From WHSO01 sp050485485 (GTDB taxonomy: Bacteria > Pseudomonadota > Alphaproteobacteria > SMXQ01), in the NCBI GenBank assembly GCA_050485485.1, contig JBJHBM010000008.1, positions 14,865-78,864 on the forward strand: a stretch of DNA of 64,000 nucleotides. Direction: 5' to 3'. The translations under genes and the position numbers were made by a program. Of this stretch, positions 43,150-51,435 are shown piece after piece; the stretch's first letter is position 1, and the number at the start of each line of letters is the position of its first letter. Under the pieces are notes generated by a model, which searched no databases, was not told the DNA's origin, and worked only from the letters and a program-made list of their open reading frames with translations.

Positions 43150-44259
43150 CTACCTCTTCCGCTTTCCGCGTCCCGCGGCCCCGGCCGCGCGCGCGGGCGT
43201 CTTGCGGGCCTTGCGGCGCTTCACGGCCTCCTCGGGCGCGGGCGTAGCGCCGGTGCGCTCCATCATACCGACATGGCCCCAGGTGTCCTCGTAGTTGCGC
43301 TGGGCGTCGTCGGTAAGGAAACGCGCCTCGATGTCCTTGATCTCGTAATAGCCCATCAGTTTGCGCACCTCGGTGCGGCCCCACGGGCTCGCCTTGGTGC
43401 GCTCGGCGAGGTCGCGCAGCGCCTCCGCGCCGCGCAGCTTCAGGTCGTGCAGGACGTGCCAGGCCGCGTTGAGGCCGGCGTTGGCGGCGATCGTCGGATA
43501 GAGCACGATGCGCGCGCCGAGATCCTCGTATTCCTGCGGCGTCGGTGCGGGATCCCCGCCGCCCCAGATGACGAGCAGCGGCGCGGGGATGCGGCGTGCC
43601 GCCGCGCGCACCTGCTCGCGGGTCTCCACCGAGTTGAGCCACACGAAGTCGGCGCCGCCGTCCGTGACGTACGCCACCGAGCGCTCGACCGCCTCCTCGA
43701 AGGAACTGCCCTCGGCGCCCAGGACGTCGCAGCGCGCGCAGATGACGAAATCGGGATCGGCCGCGTCGCGCGCGGCGACCGCGGCGCGGTACTTGCCCAC
43801 CGCTTCTTCGATCGGGATGCAGCGCCGCCCCGGCTGGGTGCCGGACTTCTTGGGCGCCTCTTGGTCCTCGATCTGAAGCGCGGCGACGCCGCTGCGGATC
43901 ACCTCCTGGACGGTGTAATGGACGTTGACCGCGTTGCCGAAGCCGGTGTCGGTGTCGAGCAGGATCGGGATGCCGGAGCGCGCGGCACAGTGGCGCGCGT
44001 GGTCCACCACGTCGCGCAGGCCGATGATGCCGGCATCCGGCACGCCCAGCAGATAGGCCGACATCTGCGAGCCCGCGACGAAGAAGCATTCGAAGCCGGC
44101 CTCCTCGGCGATGCGGGCGTAGACCGGGCTGAAGCCGCCCGGCATCACCGTGAGCGTGTCGCGCCCGAGGATGTCGCGGAACCAGAGGCGCTTGCGGCGC
44201 ACCGATTCCGCGTAGGTCTCGTTCTTCGGCGGCTTGTTCCAGGCCGGTCGCTTCGCCAT
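43150..44259 (-). CDS. isocitrate lyase / PEP mutase family protein without the lyase cysteine
   Basis: 369 residues. A TIM barrel of the PEP mutase superfamily with the metal and carboxylate ligands in LLDTDTGFGNA (Asp102, Asp104) and the loop QIEDQEAPKKSG (Glu131 to Gly140). Isocitrate and methylisocitrate lyases have KKCGH here with an essential cysteine; this protein has Ser139 and no following His. A simple lyase of that type is therefore unlikely; a 2-oxo acid decarboxylase or hydrolase is possible. The Lys/Arg-rich C-terminal tail (330-369) is unusual. Confidence 0.85.
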   Translation of the reverse strand: MAKRPAWNKPPKNETYAESVRRKRLWFRDILGRDTLTVMPGGFSPVYARIAEEAGFECFFVAGSQMSAYLLGVPDAGIIGLRDVVDHARHCAARSGIPILLDTDTGFGNAVNVHYTVQEVIRSGVAALQIEDQEAPKKSGTQPGRRCIPIEEAVGKYRAAVAARDAADPDFVICARCDVLGAEGSSFEEAVERSVAYVTDGGADFVWLNSVETREQVRAAARRIPAPLLVIWGGGDPAPTPQEYEDLGARIVLYPTIAANAGLNAAWHVLHDLKLRGAEALRDLAERTKASPWGRTEVRKLMGYYEIKDIEARFLTDDAQRNYEDTWGHVGMMERTGATPAPEEAVKRRKARKTPARAAGAAGRGKRKR

Positions 44260-44296
44260 TCCCTCGTCTTCCCCCTATCCGGCCCGCCGGTCCTTG

Positions 44297-44941
44297 CTAT
44301 TTCGGCTCCGCCGACCAGCCATAAAGCTCGATGGTGGAGCGGCCGGCCTTGATCTCGGCGATGGTCCGGGCCTCCTTGTCCTCGCGCGCCTGGGAAGCGT
44401 CGAGGGCCTCCGCGAGGCGCGCGCGCGGAATCGCCACCACGCCGTCGCGGTCCCCCACCACCACGTCGCCCGGCGCGACGGCGACGCCGCCGATGGTCAC
44501 GGAGCGGTTGATGGCGCCGCCCTCCTCCTTGGTGGTGCCCTGGATCGCGAGGCAGCGCGCGAACACCGGAAAACCGATCTCCTCCAGGAGGTCGGCATCG
44601 CGCACGCCGCCGTCGATCACGAGCCCGCCCAGCTTGCGGGCGATGCAGGCGAAGGCCATGATCTCGCCGAAGTAGCCGGCCTCGTAGCCGCCGCCCACGT
44701 CCACCACCAGCACGTCGCCCGGACGCGCCGCATAGATCGCGCGATGGATGTTGATGTTGTTGAACGGCTTGGCGACCACCGTCACGGCCGGGCCGCACAG
44801 CTTCATGCCCGGCGCGACCGGCTTGATGGCGGCGGGCAGCGCGCCGGTCCGCCCCATCGCCTCGTGGATGGTGGCGGACGGAAAGCCCGCCGCGCGCACG
44901 AGCAGGGCGGGGGCGGGGCGTTCGATCTCGGGAATGCTCAT
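44297..44941 (-). CDS. RraA-fold protein 1 (E-x20-RD variant)
   Basis: 214 residues. It has the RraA/dimethylmenaquinone methyltransferase fold also used by HMG/CHA aldolases. The diagnostic motif reads Glu93, 20 residues, then Arg114-Asp115 (GGVRD). True class II aldolases of this family (GalC, LigK, ProA) have Asp at the first position; Glu could still bind a divalent metal. It probably cleaves or decarboxylates a 4-hydroxy-2-oxo acid or oxaloacetate. AGGTGAGG precedes the ATG. It starts 4 bases after the second RraA gene. Confidence 0.85.
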   Translation of the reverse strand: MSIPEIERPAPALLVRAAGFPSATIHEAMGRTGALPAAIKPVAPGMKLCGPAVTVVAKPFNNINIHRAIYAARPGDVLVVDVGGGYEAGYFGEIMAFACIARKLGGLVIDGGVRDADLLEEIGFPVFARCLAIQGTTKEEGGAINRSVTIGGVAVAPGDVVVGDRDGVVAIPRARLAEALDASQAREDKEARTIAEIKAGRSTIELYGWSAEPK

Positions 44942-44945
44942 CGCC

Positions 44946-45593
44946 TCACCTCTTGGTCTGCAAGCCGTGGTAGCCGTGGGCCTTGCGGGCCTCAACCAGC
45001 GGCTTGCCCGTCTTCACGTCGGCGATGATGCGTGCCTCCGCCTCCGCGATGGCAGTCGCGATATCGAGCACCTCGCGCCCTTTCTCCTGCGGCACCACAA
45101 GAACGCCGTCGTCGGTGCCCATCACGATGTCGCCGGGGCGCACCTGCACGTCACCGAGCGAGACCGTCACCCCGATGCCGTCCACCTCGACGCGGTCCTT
45201 TCCGGTGCGCATGAATCGTCCGCGCGAAAAGATCGGGTAGCCGACCTCGAGCGAGCCGGCCACGTCGCGGCACACGCCGTGGATCACGGTGCCGGCGACG
45301 CCGCGCTGTTTGGCGGTGGTGGTGAGGATGTCGCCCCACACGGTGCAGTCGAGCCGGCCGGCGTTGTCGAGCACCACCACGCCCCCCGGCGGCACGTCGT
45401 CGATATAGTCCCCGACGGTGCCCTTGACGAGGCCGCACGGCCGGTACTTGAGCGTGAACGCGCGCCCGGCCACGTGGTGGCCGACGGCGAGCGGCGCGAT
45501 GCCCTGGGCCATGCCGTGAATGCCAAGCCGGTCGAGCGCGTCCGAGACGGACGCCGCCGCGAGACCCTGGAAGCCGCGGACGATGTCATCCAT
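44946..45593 (-). CDS. RraA-fold protein 2, likely HMG/CHA-type aldolase
   Basis: 215 residues. The motif is Asp88-x20-Arg109-Asp110, which matches the D-x20-RD of characterised 4-hydroxy-4-methyl-2-oxoglutarate / 4-carboxy-4-hydroxy-2-oxoadipate aldolases. Those enzymes end the protocatechuate 4,5-cleavage and gallate routes, giving pyruvate and oxaloacetate. With a LigB-like dioxygenase nearby this is the best candidate for the final cleavage. The central part (YRPCGLVKGTVGDYIDDVPPGGVVV) is typical of the family. Confidence 0.88.
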   Translation of the reverse strand: MDDIVRGFQGLAAASVSDALDRLGIHGMAQGIAPLAVGHHVAGRAFTLKYRPCGLVKGTVGDYIDDVPPGGVVVLDNAGRLDCTVWGDILTTTAKQRGVAGTVIHGVCRDVAGSLEVGYPIFSRGRFMRTGKDRVEVDGIGVTVSLGDVQVRPGDIVMGTDDGVLVVPQEKGREVLDIATAIAEAEARIIADVKTGKPLVEARKAHGYHGLQTKR

Positions 45594-45620
45594 GTACCGA
45601 TGCTCCTCCTTTATATCCTA

Positions 45621-46298
45621 TCATCCCGATGATTTCCTGTCGCGGGCCAGCATCGATTCGTAGCCGCCCGTCTCCATCACCTCCACGATGGAGGCACCCT
45701 TGCGCACCGCCTCGGCCATGCGTGCCTCGCGCGCCGCAATCTCCTCGCCCGCCGCGATCACCTCCTCGGCGCGCGCCTTGGGAACGATGACGGTGCCCGA
45801 CCCGTCCGCGACGACGTAGTCGCCGGGGTGCACCTGCACGCCTGCGAACTGGATCTCGGCATTGACCGAATCCTGGATCACGCGGGTGCGCGCCGTGATC
45901 GGGACCACCGCGCGAGCATAGACCGGGAAACCCGCCGCCTGGCAATCATCGATGTCGCGGCAGGCGCCGTCGATGACGATGCCGGCAAGCCCCTTGGTGG
46001 CGGCCGCGAGCGACAGGAGCCCGCCCCAGCCCGGCACGTCGGTGCGTCCCGCGAGCTCCATCACCAGGACGTCGCCGGGCCCAGCCGCCTCGATCGCCTC
46101 GGTGCCGAGGTGGCGGGTGGTGGTCTCGAAGCCCTGGGGCTTGAGCTTGACGGTGACGGCGCGCCCGGCGATGCGTGGGCACGGCCACTGGGGCCGGATG
46201 CCGAGGGTCGCGCCCTTGAGGCCGAGCTTGTCGAGCGCGTCCGAAACCGTGCAGGCGTCGAGCTTCCTGAGCCGTTCGACGAGATTATCCTGGGCCAT
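45621..46298 (-). CDS. RraA-fold protein 3 (G-x20-RD variant)
   Basis: 225 residues. At the diagnostic position it has Gly93, then 20 residues, then Arg114-Asp115 and a further acidic residue three positions on (RDIDD). That is the pattern of RraA-type proteins rather than true aldolases; such proteins have been reported as RNase E inhibitors or weak oxaloacetate decarboxylases. The sequence is clearly diverged from the other two copies in the operon. Start ATG at 46298. Confidence 0.85.
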   Translation of the reverse strand: MAQDNLVERLRKLDACTVSDALDKLGLKGATLGIRPQWPCPRIAGRAVTVKLKPQGFETTTRHLGTEAIEAAGPGDVLVMELAGRTDVPGWGGLLSLAAATKGLAGIVIDGACRDIDDCQAAGFPVYARAVVPITARTRVIQDSVNAEIQFAGVQVHPGDYVVADGSGTVIVPKARAEEVIAAGEEIAAREARMAEAVRKGASIVEVMETGGYESMLARDRKSSG

Positions 46299-46404
46299 GT
46301 CTGCTCCGATCGGATTGAAGGCAGAGCGCCTTGATAAGTCATTTGGGGTGCCGGGACCAGCCCCGGGCGAAGTCAAAACACCTTTGCCGAACCGGCGAAC
46401 CGGC

Positions 46405-46779
46405 CTAAAGGACGGCGATGAACTCGAGCCGTATCCAATGGCGCCCGATGTCGCTCGCGATGGTGTGGCGCACCGGCCGGTCATTCTCGTCCGGGAACGT
46501 GCGGATCCATTCGGCGTTGACGAGGTCGCGGTCGGCGCGGTCCATCAGGTAGGCCACGACCTTGCCGATGTCGCCCACCGTGCCGCCGCCGCGCTCGACG
46601 ATCGTGCGCATGTTGGCCCGGGCGATCTGGACCGCCTTGTCCTCGGGCACCTCTCCGGTCGCCGGGTCCTGGCCGCCGACCGCCGAGGAGAACAGGACGT
46701 TGCCGACCTTGACGGCGGTCGGGAACGGCTGCGGTTGGGACGGGACCCCCTTGCCCGCGATGATCTGACGTTTTGCCAT
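46405..46779 (-). CDS. RidA (YjgF/YER057c/UK114) family protein
   Basis: 124 residues, normal length. It has the RidA elements VGNVLFSSAVGGQDPATGEVPEDKAVQIARANMRTIVERGGGTVGDIGKVVAYLMD and the substrate-carboxylate arginine in the PVRH segment. RidA proteins deaminate reactive enamines/imines; relatives in catabolic operons hydrolyse related intermediates. It is the first gene of the minus-strand operon, 106 bases before RraA 3, and divergent from the LigB-like gene. Start uncertain: ATG 46779 has GGA at 8 bases; 46791 is an alternative. Confidence 0.88.
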   Translation of the reverse strand: MAKRQIIAGKGVPSQPQPFPTAVKVGNVLFSSAVGGQDPATGEVPEDKAVQIARANMRTIVERGGGTVGDIGKVVAYLMDRADRDLVNAEWIRTFPDENDRPVRHTIASDIGRHWIRLEFIAVL

Positions 46780-46883
46780 TTTTGGATCCATGTTTCGAAT
46801 ACCGGATTCTTCCATGCTAAGTTAGCGCGCCGCCGCGCCCATCGCTAGAGCGCGTGCACCACAAAAAACAAAACGGGAAGACC

Positions 46884-47795
46884 ATGTCTCAGATCGTCGG
46901 TTGCATCGCCATGTCACACGGCCCTCAGCTGCTCGCACCCCCGGAACGCTGGGACGAGCTGCCGAGCCGCACGCGCGGACCCTTCAATCCCAAGCCCGGC
47001 ATCGCGGCCGAGATCACGCCCGAGGCAAAAAAGGCTCATGCCGAGCGGTGCACGGCGGCGATCGCGCGCCTGCGCGACATACTCGCGGAATGGCGGCCCG
47101 ACACGGTGGTGATCTTCGGCGACGACCAGGAAGAGAACATCCTGTTCGACAACATGACGCCGTTTACGATCTACATCGGCGCGGAAGCCGATGCGACCCT
47201 CAAGTTCCGCTACTTCGGCGCCAAGGAGACGGACCAGATCACGCGTTATCGCGTCGACGACACGCTCGCGCGCGAGCTTCTCGACGGCGCGCTCAATGCC
47301 GGCTTCGACCCGGCCTGGTCGAAGGAGCTGCGCTACCATGCCGGGCTCGGCCACGCTTTCGGCCGCGCCCTCGATTTTCTGATGCCCCGGCCGCTGCCTG
47401 CGATCGTGCCGATCATGGTCAACACCTATTATCCGCCCGCGCCGAGCGCGCGACGCTGTTTCGCCTTCGGCCAGGCGATCGGTGCCGCGCTCCGCTCGAG
47501 CGCCCGGGGCGGGCGCGTCGTAGTCATCGGCTCGGGCGGCCTCAGCCACACCAAGATCGATGAAACCCTGGACCGCGCCTTCATCGACGCGCTCGAGCGC
47601 CACGATACGGACTATCTGCAGGCGATGCCGTCCGACGTCCTGGTCGGCGGCACCTCGGAGATCCGCAACTGGATCGCGGTGGCGGGCGTCGCCGCGGCGC
47701 CCGCCCGCATGATCGACTATGTGCCGTGCTACCGGGCCGAGACCGGCGTCGGCTGCGCCATGGGTTTCGCCGCCTGGGAGCGGGTCGCCGCCTGA
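46884..47795 (+). CDS. class III extradiol ring-cleavage dioxygenase (LigB-like)
   Basis: 303 residues, close to LigB (about 300), the catalytic subunit of protocatechuate 4,5-dioxygenase. It opens catechol-type rings beside the hydroxyls with Fe(II). Seen: MSHGPQL with His12, a known metal ligand, and GSGGLSH with the catalytic-base histidine (His222). At the second ligand position the protein has Gln82 (FGDDQEEN) instead of the usual His. No LigA-like small subunit is encoded nearby. Start chosen at 46884, after a GGGAAG; a start 30 bases upstream has none. Confidence 0.87.
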   Translation: MSQIVGCIAMSHGPQLLAPPERWDELPSRTRGPFNPKPGIAAEITPEAKKAHAERCTAAIARLRDILAEWRPDTVVIFGDDQEENILFDNMTPFTIYIGAEADATLKFRYFGAKETDQITRYRVDDTLARELLDGALNAGFDPAWSKELRYHAGLGHAFGRALDFLMPRPLPAIVPIMVNTYYPPAPSARRCFAFGQAIGAALRSSARGGRVVVIGSGGLSHTKIDETLDRAFIDALERHDTDYLQAMPSDVLVGGTSEIRNWIAVAGVAAAPARMIDYVPCYRAETGVGCAMGFAAWERVAA

Positions 47796-47806
47796 CACCG
47801 CCGCCG

Positions 47807-48745
47807 CTAGATCGCGAGGCCCAGGAGACGGGCAGCGTTGCCCGACAGGACCGCGGCGCGATCCGCCGCGCTCAATCCCAGCTCGTCCACCAGGGCAAGC
47901 CCCCGCCGCTTGAGCGGCGTCAGCGGCGGCGCGTCGGTGCCGAACACGATGCGCCCCGCGCCGATCGTCTCGATCGCGCAGCGCACCGCAGGCGCGTGAT
48001 AGCTCACCATGTCGAGATGGATCATCTTGAGGTATTCGCTCGGGGGCCGACGGATACGCATGCTGGCCATGTCCTCGGGGCGCGTGTAGAAGCCGTCGGT
48101 CTGGAACGCGTAGTTGTAGTCGAGCCGTCCCACCACCTCGCAAATGCCGCCCCCGAGATGGGTCGCGACGATCTTCAGGGTGGGAAAATCCTCCAGCACG
48201 CCATAAAGGATCAGGCGGGCCAGAGCGAGGCAGCTATCGAACGGCCGCCCGACACTCGACGCCAGCCGGTATTCGCGCAGACGCTCCTCGCCGAAGCCGA
48301 CGGCGGGCGGATGCATCATTACCGGGACGTCGAGCCGTGTCACGAGATCAAAGAACGGACGCGCCTCGGGATCGTCGGGATAACCACCCTGATGGCTGGA
48401 GGCAATCATAACCCCCTTGAGCCCGTCTTCCATGATCGCGCGCTCGAGTTCGCGCAGGTAGGCGTCGCCGCCGCCCGGCACACAGCAAGCGAGTGCAAGG
48501 ATGCGGCCTTCCGAACGGTCCTGGACTTCGGCGAGATAGCGGTTCGAGAGCGCGATGGCCTCGAGTCCTTCCTCGCGTGACAAGCGACGCAGGTAATGAT
48601 GCGGGTCGCTCACCACGCTGACATCGATGCCGGCCTCGTCCTGGGCGGTCCGGACCCGGTCCACGGTCATCTGACAACGACCCTTCCAGACCGGCTTCTC
48701 GGATTCGCGGGGCGGAATGACGTGGGTATGCCAGTCGATGATCAC
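47807..48745 (-). CDS. amidohydrolase-family protein (ACMSD / LigJ-like)
   Basis: 312 residues. The TIM-barrel metallohydrolase has DWHTHV at its very start (HxH metal pair), a histidine in PVMMHPPA, one in IVATHLGGG and the Asp in FGTDAPPL. The ACMSD subfamily includes decarboxylases of hydroxybenzoates and 4-oxalomesaconate hydratase, both relevant to aromatic breakdown. I prefer the GTG at 48745, with GAGGTG just upstream, over a TTG at 48757. It converges on the dioxygenase gene with an 11-base gap. Confidence 0.86.
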   Translation of the reverse strand: MIIDWHTHVIPPRESEKPVWKGRCQMTVDRVRTAQDEAGIDVSVVSDPHHYLRRLSREEGLEAIALSNRYLAEVQDRSEGRILALACCVPGGGDAYLRELERAIMEDGLKGVMIASSHQGGYPDDPEARPFFDLVTRLDVPVMMHPPAVGFGEERLREYRLASSVGRPFDSCLALARLILYGVLEDFPTLKIVATHLGGGICEVVGRLDYNYAFQTDGFYTRPEDMASMRIRRPPSEYLKMIHLDMVSYHAPAVRCAIETIGAGRIVFGTDAPPLTPLKRRGLALVDELGLSAADRAAVLSGNAARLLGLAI

Positions 48746-48773
48746 AGGACACCTCAAGACGCGCCACGACGGC

Positions 48774-50249
48774 TCAGCGCGTCGACGGGATGGTTCTCAG
48801 GAAACGGAGCTGGTCGAGCCACTTCTTGCGGACTCTCTCGGAATATTCGGGCTCGATCAGGTTGACCTTGGGAAACTCGTCCTTCCAGTGGAACGGCCTT
48901 ACCGCGTAGATGATGATGCGGGAATTGGTGATGTCGCCGGATTCGCGCTTGGCGGGGCTCAGCATCGGGTCGATGTGGCCGGTCCAGGTGCCGTCGATAA
49001 TGTCCGACTGGGTCTTGGGATCCCAGCGTGTCGCCATCGCCCACATCACCTCGGCCGTGCTGGTGATATCGATATCGTCGTCCACCACCATCGTGACCCG
49101 ATTCATGTAGGAGCCCGCGGCGCAACCGGCCGCGACCATCCCCGCCATCTTGGCATGCCCCGGAAACTGCTGGCGGATGGCGACGACGTTGATGAAGTGG
49201 TTGCCGCCGCCGAACACCTTCCAGACGCCCTTGACCTCGGGAACGCCCGCGGCCTCCAGCGCGTCCCACATGGCGGCGCAGCTGCCGAAGTTGGTCTGGC
49301 GCCCGGGGTAGGTCGGCTTGGCGGGCGGATTGCCGACGACGATGGGGTCGTTGCGGTGATAGATTCCCTCCACCCGCAGCACCGGCTCTGGACGGCTCTC
49401 GGAGGCGTAGTAGCCAGGCCATTCGCCGAACGGGCCCTCGGGACGGGTCTCGACCTCGGGCGGCGGCATATAGCCCTCGAACACCAGCTCGGCCGTGGCC
49501 GGAATCGGAAGGCCCGTCACCGGGCCTTGCACCAGCTCGATCGGCGCGCCGATGCGCCCGCCCGCGAGCGCGAAGTCGGAAGCGCCGATCGGTGTCTTGG
49601 TACGGCCCATCGCCCCCAGCACCGGCGCCTGCCCGAGGCACAGCACCAACGGACAGCTCTCGCCCTTTTCCCAATACCTGCGGCGAATGATATCGCCGTG
49701 CTTGCCGGGCTCGATGAACACGGTCACCGTCTTCGCATCCTGCACCTGCACGCGATAGGTGCCGATGTTGACCCAGTCCGATTCGGGGTCCTTGGCGATG
49801 ACGATGCATTCGGTGCCGATATAACGTCCGCCGTCACCCTCGTGCCAGAAAGGCGCCGGGAAGGCGAGCACGTCGATCGCGTCGCCGGTCAGGACGTTCT
49901 CGAATACTGGTCCGGTGTTGACGAACTTTGGCGGGATCGTCAGCCTTTCCGCGCGGCGCCCCTTGCGCAAGGCCTGGACGGATTCGAGTCCGAGGCTCTT
50001 CACCATGACGCGCGATGCCCGCACGTTGGTCATGACTCGGAACGAAGGGTCGTAGCCCCTGATGTTCTCGAACAGCAGCACCGGCGGGAAATCGTGCTTC
50101 AGGCTGAGCTCGTAGAGCGCGCCCAGTTCCAAGTAAGGGTCCGCTCCACGCACTGTCTCGAGAACATCCATTTCGGCCGCAACCTCGATGAACGCCCTGA
50201 GATCCCCCAGCGCCCGCTGGCGGCGTGCCGCGTCGTTATCCGCGTCCAT
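48774..50249 (-). CDS. UbiD-family (prenylated-FMN) decarboxylase
   Basis: 491 residues, family length. UbiD enzymes reversibly decarboxylate aromatic or alpha,beta-unsaturated acids with prenylated FMN supplied by a UbiX partner. Catalytic residues can be placed as Arg166 (TYRVQV), Glu271 and Glu276 (EGPFGEWPGYY). NFGSCAAMWDALEAAGVPEV and MVVDDDIDITSTAEVMWAMATRWDP are other family blocks. No ubiX is in the window. It forms one operon with the amidohydrolase (28-base gap) and the binding protein upstream. Confidence 0.93.
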   Translation of the reverse strand: MDADNDAARRQRALGDLRAFIEVAAEMDVLETVRGADPYLELGALYELSLKHDFPPVLLFENIRGYDPSFRVMTNVRASRVMVKSLGLESVQALRKGRRAERLTIPPKFVNTGPVFENVLTGDAIDVLAFPAPFWHEGDGGRYIGTECIVIAKDPESDWVNIGTYRVQVQDAKTVTVFIEPGKHGDIIRRRYWEKGESCPLVLCLGQAPVLGAMGRTKTPIGASDFALAGGRIGAPIELVQGPVTGLPIPATAELVFEGYMPPPEVETRPEGPFGEWPGYYASESRPEPVLRVEGIYHRNDPIVVGNPPAKPTYPGRQTNFGSCAAMWDALEAAGVPEVKGVWKVFGGGNHFINVVAIRQQFPGHAKMAGMVAAGCAAGSYMNRVTMVVDDDIDITSTAEVMWAMATRWDPKTQSDIIDGTWTGHIDPMLSPAKRESGDITNSRIIIYAVRPFHWKDEFPKVNLIEPEYSERVRKKWLDQLRFLRTIPSTR

Positions 50250-50271
50250 TCACTGCTCCCAGATTCGCGTC

Positions 50272-51294
50272 CTAGCGCAGGCCTATTGCCTTGAGATGTT
50301 CGATCACGCTTGCCGGTGTCGCATAGACTTCCACGACCAGCTTCTGCAGTTCCTCGCCCTTGGGGAAGTCCTTGTCGACGTCGAGACGGCGCTTTTCGGC
50401 CTCGCGCAGGAAAGCGGGGTCGGACATCGTCGTCTCGAACGACCGACGCAAAATTACAACCCTGTCCACTGGCACGCCGGGAGGCGCGACATAGGGCCGG
50501 CCCAGATCCTGATAGGACAGGACGAAGCGCAGCGCCTGGCGCTGCTGCTCGGTTTCGGCGAGATCGACCAGCAGCGGCACGCCCTGCAGGTCGGGATGCC
50601 TGCTCAGGCCGAACTGGGCGAAAACCCGGACCTTGCCGCTGTCGAGCCATTCCTGGTGGCTGGACTTGAAGCTGGTGTATGTGATTCCGGCGACACCGTG
50701 CACCTCGCCGCGCTCCATCGCCAGCAGCGCCCCGCGGGTTCCCTGGTAGCCTGCTACAACACGGAACTTGAGACCGAGCAGCCTCTGGGCCGCGTTCGGT
50801 ACCTGCACGGTGCCGCTGCCGGCGCCGGCAACGATCATCTCGTTGGTCTTGAGCGCCTCCAACGTCCCGACCGGCGCACCAGCCGATACCACACCCACCA
50901 ACGTCTCGCGCACCGGGCTGCCGAGCCAGTTGAAGTCGCGCAAGTCGAACTTCGCCCGCTCGGGGTTGAGAAGCGAGTCGCTCACCAGGCTCGGGTTGAT
51001 TGCCCCGACCACGGTGCCGTCCTTGGCCGCGATATTGAAGATGTGATTGGCCGCGACCAGGCTGCCGGCGCCCGGCATGTTCTGCACTACGAAATTCGGA
51101 TTGCCGGGAATATGCCTCGACCATTCGGGCGCGATAGCGCGCGCGAAGGTATCGTAACCACCGCCCGGATTGGCGCCAACCACCAGCGTGATGGTCTTCT
51201 TCGCATAGAACGGCTCCTGGGCGGCGGCGGAACCTGCGAACACGCATACAACGGCCAGGACGGCCGCACACGTCAAATTATGAGACACATGCAT
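50272..51294 (-). CDS. Bug/TctC-type periplasmic solute-binding protein 1
   Basis: 340 residues. A signal peptide ending AAAQEPF is followed by the family start ITLVVGANPGGGYDTFAR and NMPGAGSLVAANHIFNIAAKDGTVVG, the ligand-binding loops. These proteins deliver carboxylates to the tripartite tricarboxylate transporter TctAB, or act as sensors. It is co-directional with ubiD, so its ligand is probably the acid being decarboxylated. No tctA or tctB is in the window. Confidence 0.92.
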   Translation of the reverse strand: MHVSHNLTCAAVLAVVCVFAGSAAAQEPFYAKKTITLVVGANPGGGYDTFARAIAPEWSRHIPGNPNFVVQNMPGAGSLVAANHIFNIAAKDGTVVGAINPSLVSDSLLNPERAKFDLRDFNWLGSPVRETLVGVVSAGAPVGTLEALKTNEMIVAGAGSGTVQVPNAAQRLLGLKFRVVAGYQGTRGALLAMERGEVHGVAGITYTSFKSSHQEWLDSGKVRVFAQFGLSRHPDLQGVPLLVDLAETEQQRQALRFVLSYQDLGRPYVAPPGVPVDRVVILRRSFETTMSDPAFLREAEKRRLDVDKDFPKGEELQKLVVEVYATPASVIEHLKAIGLR

Positions 51295-51435
51295 GGCAAT
51301 CTCCCTGTTCGTTCGCTTCGCCGCCCTGTCGAGCCATCGCCCGCAAACGGCATTTCCGTCCCATGAAAACGGATTGTCTTATAAGCCGTACGCGCTGCCG
51401 TCCTGAGGCGCACGGGCGCCGGGACTAAAATCCGG

